The notes beneath the pieces were generated by a model, which saw only the letters and a program-made list of their open reading frames with translations, made no database searches and had not been told where the DNA came from. A DNA stretch of 64,000 nt from Chromatium weissei (GTDB lineage: Bacteria; Pseudomonadota; Gammaproteobacteria; Chromatiales; Chromatiaceae). The stretch covers positions 124,001 through 188,000 of the forward strand of contig NZ_NRRR01000003.1 of assembly GCF_016583765.1 (NCBI RefSeq), given 5' to 3'. A program made the position numbers and the translations under genes. Shown piece by piece: positions 10,401 to 17,101 of the stretch. The number at the start of each line of letters is the position of its first letter. Position 1 is the first letter of the stretch.

Positions 10401-12703
10401 GAAACGTCGCAGATGCCTGATGCACAAATGATTGAATTGTTAATGTCACGCACTGCATCAATTGAATTAACAGTTAAATGGCCTTGAGTATTGATATTGG
10501 GAAGTGCCAAATTCGCACTTTCAGAACCTTTAATCGTAATTGAAATATCTCCGGTTTGAGTGACATCGCCGATATAGCCCATCATGTCGCCCAAATACCA
10601 ATTTGATCCGTCATCAGCTCCTGAGGTTGTTTCTAAATTGAGTGTTAGGTTGCCGCCATTCGTCGTGTAAATTCGTGTTGAATTATCTGCAATTATGTTC
10701 GTGTTGCCGAGTGCTAAAGCGTAACTATTTTGTGCATTGGTATCGCCATTGACATTGGCTTTGGCAATTAAATTAACTCCTTTCTCTCCGCCAATTAAAG
10801 TGCTGTTGTCATAAAATAAAATGCCAGAACCGCTCGATGTATAACTATAAACACCTTCACCTTTTAGAGTGACTCCGCCGATATTTCCGGCATCGATTTG
10901 GCTATTGCGTATATCAATTCCAACGCCGCCATTCGTGTCACCACGACCATAGAGTTGAATTGAACCATTGTTTGAATTTAAGGTTGCATTCAATAAGGTG
11001 ATGCCTGCATGATAATCGCCGCAAGTGGTTGCAGAACAGCCTTCAGTTTCGGCGTTATAGCCAATAGCATAACCAATTGGATAGCCATTCGTATCGCTTG
11101 CACCGCCACCGAGAATTATTGCGCCACCGTTGCTTTTAATGGTTGAATCGAAAATAGCGATGGAGCCAATGTCATTCGAATCAAAATCAGCATTCAATAC
11201 GACATTTAATTTGCCGCCGCTGGCTTCAATACGTGCGCCATTCAAAAAGGTGATATTACGATCTGCTTGCAGTGTTAATGTCGTTGCTGTTGCGCGAATT
11301 GTTGGATTGATCACTGCATCGGAATTGATAATAAGATCGCTGATATAATCTGTTGAACAAATTGAATAAAGACCACATTCTGAACTGCCAACATGTGCAA
11401 CGGTAATGGTCACATTGTTATTCACTAATGCGTCGCTGATATTCACTGCTGTTTCCGCAGTAATGATTTGCGTGGTCGGATCAAGCAGCCAAGTTCCCGC
11501 CGCGCCGCGCTCCGCACCTGCGTCAATTCGTGCGCCTTCAACGTTTAATTGCTGTCCAGAAGTTTCGATTAAACCGCCTTTGCCGTCGGCTTTTCCGCCG
11601 TGAGCTTTTGCAACACCTTGAAATTTGCTGGTTTTTCCAATTGCGGTGATCGTGCCGCCGTCGCCGCGCTGTTTCGCCGAAGCGTCGAGTGTGGACGCGG
11701 CGTTCACTTCGGTGTGCTCGGTATTCCAGTCGCCGATGTCGATGCGACCGCCGCCCGTCGCACCGCTGGCATCGAGGCGAGCACCAGCCAAAGTCACTGT
11801 TTTACCTTTGGTTTTTACTGATCCGCCCGTTGTGCCGACGACGTTAATTGTGCCGCTGACATTCACCGCGCCGCTGCTTTCTAGCGTGACTTCGCCACCT
11901 TTGCGCGTGATCGAACCGGCTTCGATGCTGCCGCTCATGTTGACCGCGCCGACTAGCAGAGCATCGGCGGCTTTGGCGGTGAGAATGACGCGTCCACCTT
12001 CGGCGTGAATCATCGCTTTTTGCTCAATCAGCGCGTTCACCGTCGCCGCATCGACCTTGACCGAAACGTTGTCACCGAGCGCCAGCGTCACCGCATCACC
12101 GGCGGCCAGCGCCACCGTGCCGAGTCGGGCGGAGAGCACACCTTCATTGCGCAATTCCGGTGCGAGCAGCGCGATATAACCGCCATCTGCGGCAGTGATT
12201 TTGCCGTGATTGACGATTTTTCCAGTGGCATTTTTGCGCTTAAATTGATGTTTTTCCGCCATAAAATCGCGGTCTTCGATGTCGAGCGTGGAAGCCACAA
12301 TGCCACCAACATTGACCTGCGAATTCTTGCCGAACACGATTCCCGACGGATTGATGACGAAAACCTGACCATTGGCGTTGATTTTGCCGTGAATTTCCGA
12401 CGGGCGCGCAGTGGTGACGCGATTGAGAACGGCAGAATTGCGATTTGGCTGCTTGATGTTGACTTCGGCATCGCGTCCAACATCGAAGCCCTGCCAATTG
12501 ATGACGGCACGCGGACTAGATTGATCAATCGTCATCTGCGCGCCGGTCTGTTTGATTTGCACTGCGCCAGCGGCAACTGCTCCACCGGTCGGCAGCGCGG
12601 TGGCAGCGGGATCAGCGCCAGCGGTCGAAATTGCCAGCGCACTGCTCGCACTGAGAATGGCGGCGATCAGGGTGGAACGAAGCGATAACCGAAACCGATA
12701 CAT
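7409..12703 (-). CDS. Two-partner-secretion exoprotein (TpsA, filamentous hemagglutinin-like) with YDG/MBG repeats
   Basis: This 1764-residue protein has a signal peptide (residues 1-30, cleavage near 'ISTAGADP'). The hemagglutination-activity / TPS domain follows (about 40-250), with 'INWQGFDVG', 'VLNRVTT' and the hallmark 'VFVINPSGIVFG'. After it come beta-helix-like repeats, an MBG-type domain ('TADAQEKLYGETDPLF'), one divergent YDG domain, five almost identical 82-residue YDG repeats and another divergent YDG domain. Four CX4-5C pairs are scattered through the passenger, and a Cys pair 13 residues apart lies at the C-terminus ('DVC...SLCRRSKK'). The latter resembles the anchor of Haemophilus HMW1. 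The product should be secreted and act as an adhesin or surface fibre. No TpsB transporter is in the window. The start is 29 bp after the TagQ-like lipoprotein stop, so the gene may be the last in that operon. Confidence 0.88.
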   Translation of the reverse strand: MYRFRLSLRSTLIAAILSASSALAISTAGADPAATALPTGGAVAAGAVQIKQTGAQMTIDQSSPRAVINWQGFDVGRDAEVNIKQPNRNSAVLNRVTTARPSEIHGKINANGQVFVINPSGIVFGKNSQVNVGGIVASTLDIEDRDFMAEKHQFKRKNATGKIVNHGKITAADGGYIALLAPELRNEGVLSARLGTVALAAGDAVTLALGDNVSVKVDAATVNALIEQKAMIHAEGGRVILTAKAADALLVGAVNMSGSIEAGSITRKGGEVTLESSGAVNVSGTINVVGTTGGSVKTKGKTVTLAGARLDASGATGGGRIDIGDWNTEHTEVNAASTLDASAKQRGDGGTITAIGKTSKFQGVAKAHGGKADGKGGLIETSGQQLNVEGARIDAGAERGAAGTWLLDPTTQIITAETAVNISDALVNNNVTITVAHVGSSECGLYSICSTDYISDLIINSDAVINPTIRATATTLTLQADRNITFLNGARIEASGGKLNVVLNADFDSNDIGSIAIFDSTIKSNGGAIILGGGASDTNGYPIGYAIGYNAETEGCSATTCGDYHAGITLLNATLNSNNGSIQLYGRGDTNGGVGIDIRNSQIDAGNIGGVTLKGEGVYSYTSSGSGILFYDNSTLIGGEKGVNLIAKANVNGDTNAQNSYALALGNTNIIADNSTRIYTTNGGNLTLNLETTSGADDGSNWYLGDMMGYIGDVTQTGDISITIKGSESANLALPNINTQGHLTVNSIDAVRDINNSIICASGICDVSTYQSIAGTTTIDAARGNITLGNASSFDTGKLVINNADTVFIETLGHTDLTLGNINATGTIFIHTGEASNLILATDSVISTLSNNTDAVTLVTNNQFINNSVAATPIRLIGTGTPRWLIYSNDIDNDSRGSLETEPFFNYYGCAYGSDCAVYFSNTESGFIYTNQPTITVTADAQEKLYGETDPLFTYQVTGLKNGDDASVFTGVLSRDVGEDVASYSIIQGTLLTNNNYRINYIGNNLTIIPATLNFLDFSGSKFYDGTPFFNYTQLAINPSSILADDDVKLSSGTATVDSRNIGTYSAFISNTLGISGADAANYSVIGGSVNVVINPAVLTINAVTDSRIYDGTINSTGAVTFSGLQAGDSLTELTQVFDSEHAGTRTLNVLPNYVLNDGNNGLNYNVKFNSATGMINPATLTINAVTDSRIYDGTINSTGAVTFSGLQTGDSLTELTQVFDSEHAGTRTLNVLPNYVLNDGNNGLNYNVKFNSATGMINPATLTINAVTDSRIYDGTINSTGAVTFSGLQAGDSLTELTQVFDSEHAGTRTLNVLPNYVLNDGNNGLNYSVKFNSATGMINPATLTINAVTDSRIYDGTINSTGAVTFSGLQAGDSLTELTQVFDSEHAGTRTLNVLPNYVLNDGNNGLNYSVKFNSATGMINPATLTINAVTDSRVYDGTINSTGAVTFSGLQAGDSLTELTQVFDSEHAGTRTLNVLPNYVLNDGNNGLNYSVKFNSATGTINPAVVSLSAIKDYDGSTQFSASQISVIGINGETLTLTGSGLATANSELISDSTNYLKNLGDLTLANGVNGLASDYVLPDITKLNNTSKVIINPVTLAIIEQGENTTQTTRIVMTMKTDKNNSCVLVEIADLISAVANSDNLSSNDALFKAAVQSAIATVQQTSDIPPTEPQSVSNEPIIVAQQKEVPPSLDIAATTINLVAVEQMPVITNQPITPALIQVPNLQNRNSIMKEKDEEKDDVCDSQDSTFSDQFSLCRRSKK
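8187..9416 (-). repeat. Five tandem 246-bp repeats encoding YDG domains
   Basis: The core 'CGGCTATCGGTGACAGCG' recurs at 8397, 8643, 8889, 9135 and 9381, an exact 246-bp period (82 codons). The copies differ at only a few positions (for example Ile/Val before YDG, NV/SV in 'NYNVKF', Ala/Thr in 'GLQAGD'). Near identity at DNA level points to recent duplication or gene conversion, so copy number is likely to vary by slippage or recombination. They are coding repeats inside the exoprotein gene, not CRISPR. Confidence 0.97.
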
Positions 12704-12732
12704 GACGGCGTGACCTGCAATGCGATGTGACG

Positions 12733-13497
12733 TTAGGCTTTTGCCATATTGGCGGTGATTTTATCTAACGCATCAATGGATTGGCGATAAGTTTTCACTT
12801 CACGGGCAAACGCCTGAGTTGCTGTTGGCGAATGTGACTGCTCCACTTTGCGCTTGGCTCCCTCAAACATTTGATATTGATCCTTCGCGCCGAGCGTGGC
12901 TTTTTCCACCACCGTGCGATTGCTCCACACGCGTGCTTGCTCCTGTTTCACTTCTTCTTCAGTTGCTTGACCGCGCTGATACCGTTTTTGCACATTTGCC
13001 AGACGGCGTTTGTCCTCGGCAATCACGATGCGAATGCTGGCAATCAACTCTTCAGTCTGACGATTGGCTTTGCGCACATCGTTGGTCATCGCCTCCAATT
13101 GATCTTCCTGACTGGCAAATTGTTGTTGCTTTTTAGCGACGTAAATACCCGCCAACGCGCCGACACTCGCGCCGATAATCGCTCCACCCACCGCATCCTC
13201 AGCATCGCCACCTGTGATTGCACCGATGGCGGTTCCGGCGACCGCGCCGATCAACACGCCCTGCCAGACGGTGCGATCAAACGCCTTGCTGCGTTCCCGC
13301 AACGCCCGTTCACTGGCGCTGAGTTCACCGGTGTAGCCGTAATTTTCTTTGGGTTTCAATAGCTCCAAACCACCGAGCAGAAAGCGTCCGCCGATTTCAG
13401 CGGGCGCTCGCGTCAAATCGGTGACGGAATTGGTGATGCAGCCGCTCAGAGCGATGACCGGCAATGCGCTGGCAATGGTGATGATTTTCAAGTTCAT
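12733..13497 (-). CDS. Glycine-zipper lipoprotein with coiled coil (TagQ position)
   Basis: The N-terminus is a lipoprotein signal ('MNLKIITIASALPVIALSGC', lipobox LSGC). Residues about 75-125 form a glycine zipper ('GAVAGTAIGAITGG', 'GGAIIGASVGALAG'), a segment that can insert in or associate with membranes. The remainder is a charged coiled coil. Its ATG overlaps the stop of the FGE-like gene by 4 bp, so it is translated with the operon. In Pseudomonas aeruginosa the equivalent place is held by TagQ, an outer-membrane lipoprotein that localises TagR. I assign a TagQ-like role by position and lipidation only; I cannot claim sequence homology. Confidence 0.72.
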   Translation of the reverse strand: MNLKIITIASALPVIALSGCITNSVTDLTRAPAEIGGRFLLGGLELLKPKENYGYTGELSASERALRERSKAFDRTVWQGVLIGAVAGTAIGAITGGDAEDAVGGAIIGASVGALAGIYVAKKQQQFASQEDQLEAMTNDVRKANRQTEELIASIRIVIAEDKRRLANVQKRYQRGQATEEEVKQEQARVWSNRTVVEKATLGAKDQYQMFEGAKRKVEQSHSPTATQAFAREVKTYRQSIDALDKITANMAKA

Positions 13498-15143
13498 GGC
13501 GCTGAATTCCCCGATTTGATTTGCAGCAAATCACGCTGCCAGCGGTTTTTATCGACGGCGCGAGCACTGCGATACGCAGCCAGATGATCGACAAAAACCC
13601 GTGCATAAGCAATGAGATAGGTATTATTTTTGGCTTGCAATTCTGCTTCCACGACCGGCAATTGCTCCGTCGTTTCGGCGGCGGAGTAATCGCTGCCGAC
13701 TTCAACGGTCATGTCGCCGTAATACGACAGGCTGTTGGCTAAACTCTCCTCAATTTCACGCAGCGATTCATTCCATTTTTGCTGTTTTTTATTCAAATCT
13801 GCCTGCGCTTCGGCGAGCAGCGCCGCGCTGTCTTTCACGCCCTTGGCTTGCTGGCGCAAATTCTCAAATCGACTTTCTGCCAATTGGCGCAACCGCCGAA
13901 TCGCCTCCGCTCGCTGCACATCGGTGACGACGCGCTTGCCCATGAATGCGCCGGTGCGCAGCAACGCTCGCAGCGTGCGGGTGCGCGCTTCGTTGATTGC
14001 CGTTTGCGACTGCTCAAAATTGCGTTGAATCAACTCCAGCCGAGTGCGCAGCGCGTCGTCCTGCGTTTGCACCGCCAAATTGTGCAATTGCTTGAGCGCC
14101 AGCGTCGCATCCGTGCCGGCATCGCCGCTCAACGTCGGCAAACCCGTCCACGATTGTTTGATCGCGTTCAACCGCTCCGGCGACACAATCACCGGCGCAG
14201 TGACGACCAATCGCAAACCGAGACTGTCCATCGTTTTGGCGTGTTTGGTTCCGGGATCGAAATAGTTGTGTTCCTGCCGCACCGCGCTGGCAAGTTGACT
14301 GTCCGGTGTAAACAGATCGCCGCCACGACTGACCAAACCACCAGCCTGACCGTGATCGCGTCCGCGCCGATCCAAATGAAAGGGCGCGAGCATCAGTTCA
14401 GACGCATTACCGAGGATGTCGTACAGCCCCAGCGGATTGGGTTTCAGCAAGCCGACCGGATGCAATTCGCCCTCGGCAGAACCGGAACTTTCAAACCACG
14501 CATAACGCGCCAGCTCGCCGTCAGGCATCGGAAAACGCGGCGCGAGAAAATCAGCGGCATCGACTGCCAGCCCGCCGCGAGCAGCAAATTCCCATTCTTC
14601 CTCGGTCGGCAAACGCAGAAAACCGGTGGAATGATCTTCGGTGGGCAAGCTGGCGGGCGCATTGCCGAGCAGCCATTCGGTGTAACGACGCGTCAATTCC
14701 ACCGCGTCAAACCAACTGACATCGGTCATCGGCAGCCGTCCGCGCATGTTCGGTTTTGGGCATTCGGACTGCATCAGCGCGGCATACTGATCGCGGGTGA
14801 CTTCATATTTACCGAGATAATAGCGACGCGCTGCGCCGTCCTCGGCAGTAAACGCACCGGCTAAATGACTGAGACGGCGACCTTCTTTGTAACCGCGCTC
14901 GGCATCGCTGTGACCGAGTTCGACTGGACGATCATCGAGCCAGCCACCACCCGGAATTTCCACCGGACGAAACGCCATCGCGCCACCGCACGGCAGCGGC
15001 AAAATCAAATCTGGTGGTTGATTGGCGGGCGCTGGCGCTGGGTTGTAGAGTTTTTCTGACCATGTGATTTTGGCGCTCGCAGTGGCGATGGCGGGAATGA
15101 AATAGAACAGTGGTAAAACATGCCGCAACCGTTGATTAAACAT
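13494..15143 (-). CDS. tagR: TagR-like periplasmic protein with non-catalytic formylglycine-enzyme (SUMF1) fold
   Basis: The ATG at 15143 is preferred: it overlaps the permease stop by 8 bp and opens a signal peptide 'MFNQRLRHVLPLFYFIPAIA'. The open frame extends 8 codons further. Residues about 70-320 match the FGE-sulfatase fold: 'YYLGKYEVTRDQYAALM', 'MTDVSWFDAVEL', 'RLPTEEEWEFAARGG', 'GLYDILGNASELM', 'SRGGD' and 'SLGLRLVV'. The paired active-site Cys of true formylglycine-generating enzymes are absent, so it is probably a binding or signalling protein. This agrees with TagR, the periplasmic activator of PpkA in type VI secretion control. About 200 C-terminal residues form a long coiled coil. 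Confidence 0.78.
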   Translation of the reverse strand: MFNQRLRHVLPLFYFIPAIATASAKITWSEKLYNPAPAPANQPPDLILPLPCGGAMAFRPVEIPGGGWLDDRPVELGHSDAERGYKEGRRLSHLAGAFTAEDGAARRYYLGKYEVTRDQYAALMQSECPKPNMRGRLPMTDVSWFDAVELTRRYTEWLLGNAPASLPTEDHSTGFLRLPTEEEWEFAARGGLAVDAADFLAPRFPMPDGELARYAWFESSGSAEGELHPVGLLKPNPLGLYDILGNASELMLAPFHLDRRGRDHGQAGGLVSRGGDLFTPDSQLASAVRQEHNYFDPGTKHAKTMDSLGLRLVVTAPVIVSPERLNAIKQSWTGLPTLSGDAGTDATLALKQLHNLAVQTQDDALRTRLELIQRNFEQSQTAINEARTRTLRALLRTGAFMGKRVVTDVQRAEAIRRLRQLAESRFENLRQQAKGVKDSAALLAEAQADLNKKQQKWNESLREIEESLANSLSYYGDMTVEVGSDYSAAETTEQLPVVEAELQAKNNTYLIAYARVFVDHLAAYRSARAVDKNRWQRDLLQIKSGNSAP

Positions 15144-16353
15144 CACGCATTCCCTCCGCCGGTTCAATGCGTGCGGCGCGCCAGCCCGCCCAACTTGCAG
15201 CAGCGATTGCGCCCAGCAGCGTAATCGCCAGCGCCAGCGCCAAATGAATGGGCAATAACCGACAAATCGCTTCTCCCGGCTGCAAACTCAAGATAAACCA
15301 ATCGTTTAACGTCGTCGTCACTGGCAGATACACCAGCGCCGCCGTCGCCGCACCGAGCAGCGCGATCAATGTCGCCTGCGTCATGGGAAACAACATCAGG
15401 TTGCCGGTCGAAAAACCAATTAACCGCAGAATGCTCAGTTCTCGCCGTTTGCGTTCGACATTGGCCAGCAAATTGGCAGCCAGCGACGCCAGAAAACCCA
15501 GCGTTCCAATGCCAGCAATCAGCCAAAACACGCGAGTTAAATTGCGATCCAACGTCTGCATCGCGGCGATTTCTGCCAACTGGCTGCGCACGTCAATGCC
15601 TTCAGCAGTCAAATCAGTTTCCAACTGCGCAACGTCGTTGATGCTCGCCGCATACAGCCGAAACCGCGCAAACACGCGTTCACCCGTCGGCGGTGGTGCG
15701 CCCTTCCAACCGAGCGCAGGAACCGCCACGCCATCACGGTAATCCTCGGTGGCAATGAGAAACTCCAACGCGACCAACGCGGCTTCTTCGGGAAGCATTT
15801 CTGGTTGCAACACGCCCGTCACGGTCAATTCCCACACCACACCTTCATCGTGTCCGCCGTAATTGCGGTCAATGCGCGCCAGCAAATGTCCGCCAACCGT
15901 CACGCCCAACCGCTGCGCCGCGCTCGCCGACAGCACGATTTCATTCAAACCCATCGGCGGTGTTTGTCCACTTTTCAGCAGCGGATCATGCGCCGCTGTC
16001 GGCACCATCTGCACCGCACGCAGCACCGCGCCAGTCGCCGAATTTTGCAATTGACTCAAACTGGCCGCGATGCGCCGCGTGTTTGGAATCACAAAGGCCA
16101 CATGCGGTCGCGCTGCGATGCGGTTGAACCAAGCCGCGTCGTAACGGTGACTGCCGACGGCGATCACTTCTCGATTGGCAGGCGATTCGACTAACCGCCG
16201 CGCCAGCGTATCGACCAGTCCAAATTTCAAGCCGAATAAAATCAGCAGCGGCGCGAGCACGGCTGTCAGCGCGAGCACGTAACACCACGACAATCGCTGC
16301 TCGTGAACGAAATCTCGAACAGCCAAGCGAATGATTTCAGAAGTGGCAGACAT
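15136..16353 (-). CDS. tagS: TagS-like ABC transporter permease (FtsX/MacB type)
   Basis: This 405-residue protein has the four-helix FtsX/MacB permease layout. One N-terminal helix ('WCYVLALTAVLAPLLILFG') is followed by a large periplasmic domain of roughly 220 residues. Three C-terminal helices follow ('VFWLIAGIGTLGFLASLAAN', 'TLIALLGAATAALVYLPV' and 'LALALAITLLGAIAAASWAG'). The charged stretch between the second and third helices ('LANVERKRRELSILRLIGFS') is the typical coupling region to the ATPase. Such transporters usually work by mechanotransmission rather than ordinary transport. It starts 4 bp after the ATPase gene and overlaps the TagR-like gene by 8 bp. In the Pseudomonas pathway TagS pairs with TagT upstream of PpkA. 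Confidence 0.82.
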   Translation of the reverse strand: MSATSEIIRLAVRDFVHEQRLSWCYVLALTAVLAPLLILFGLKFGLVDTLARRLVESPANREVIAVGSHRYDAAWFNRIAARPHVAFVIPNTRRIAASLSQLQNSATGAVLRAVQMVPTAAHDPLLKSGQTPPMGLNEIVLSASAAQRLGVTVGGHLLARIDRNYGGHDEGVVWELTVTGVLQPEMLPEEAALVALEFLIATEDYRDGVAVPALGWKGAPPPTGERVFARFRLYAASINDVAQLETDLTAEGIDVRSQLAEIAAMQTLDRNLTRVFWLIAGIGTLGFLASLAANLLANVERKRRELSILRLIGFSTGNLMLFPMTQATLIALLGAATAALVYLPVTTTLNDWFILSLQPGEAICRLLPIHLALALAITLLGAIAAASWAGWRAARIEPAEGMRDV

Positions 16354-16357
16354 GGCG

Positions 16358-17101
16358 TTAATTCCAGAACAGCGAACGCGTCAGCTCGTCGTGACGTTCA
16401 ATGCGATGTTCCGCAAAGGTCACGCCAGACAGCGTTTCGGTCGGCCAATCGTGCGCGGCGATGATCGCAGTCAACCCGAATTTTTGGACGAGTTCGAGCA
16501 GCAGTTGTCGAATAATCGTGGCGTGAATGGGATCGACGGAAGCGGTCGGTTCATCCGCCAAAATCACGCTGGGGCGGTGGGCGATGGCGCGAGCAATGGC
16601 CACGCGCTGGCGCTCGCCAACCGATAATTGCGCGGGATATTGCTGAAGTTGTGCGGTGATATTGAGTCGCTCGGCGAGGCGTTCGATGCGCCCAGCGGGT
16701 TTGCGTCCCAGCAAGCGCCCCGGCAACGCGATGTTTTCCCGTGCGGTGAGAAAGGGCAGCAGTCCGCCGGTTTGCAAAATGTAGCCCATTTCCGCGCCGC
16801 GTAAACGACCTAAACCGTTGAAATCATTGCGTGACCATAGCCGCATTAAATCGATGGATTGGCGATGTTCTGGGCATAAATGAAAGGTTGCAGCGGCATC
16901 GGGACGCAGCGCCAGCGCCAGCAAATTGAGCAGCGTACTTTTGCCGCAGCCGCTCGCGCCGCGTAACACGACGATTGCGCCGGGGCGAATCGTGAGCGAT
17001 GGAACGTGAAGTTCAAAACTGGCGGATTGGGGGAATTTATCCAAACCCCGCCGTTTGACCAATTCCCGACAGGTGTAAATCGCTGGCGCTGCGGCGGCCA
17101 T
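16358..17101 (-). CDS. tagT: TagT-like ABC transporter ATP-binding protein
   Basis: This 247-residue ATPase has Walker A 'GASGCGKST', Q-loop 'YILQTGGLLPFLTARENI', signature 'LSVGERQRVAIARAI', Walker B 'VILADEPTASVDP' and H-loop 'IIAAHD'. It belongs to the LolD/MacB-like group that pairs with FtsX-type permeases. Its ATG overlaps the stop of the VWA gene by one base (TAATG), and the permease follows after 4 bp. A role as the ATPase of a TagS-TagT complex is inferred from operon order; the ATPase assignment itself is certain from motifs. Confidence 0.88.
   Translation of the reverse strand: MAAAAPAIYTCRELVKRRGLDKFPQSASFELHVPSLTIRPGAIVVLRGASGCGKSTLLNLLALALRPDAAATFHLCPEHRQSIDLMRLWSRNDFNGLGRLRGAEMGYILQTGGLLPFLTARENIALPGRLLGRKPAGRIERLAERLNITAQLQQYPAQLSVGERQRVAIARAIAHRPSVILADEPTASVDPIHATIIRQLLLELVQKFGLTAIIAAHDWPTETLSGVTFAEHRIERHDELTRSLFWN

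Noticed and set aside
12005..12688. 227-codon open frame antisense to the exoprotein signal/TPS region
   Set aside because: It mirrors the GC-rich coding strand in another frame. The minus-strand gene has a complete TPS domain, so this is a shadow.
13779..14864. 361-codon open frame antisense to the FGE-like gene
   Set aside because: Low-complexity Arg/Gln/His translation typical of an antisense shadow; the minus-strand protein has clear family motifs.
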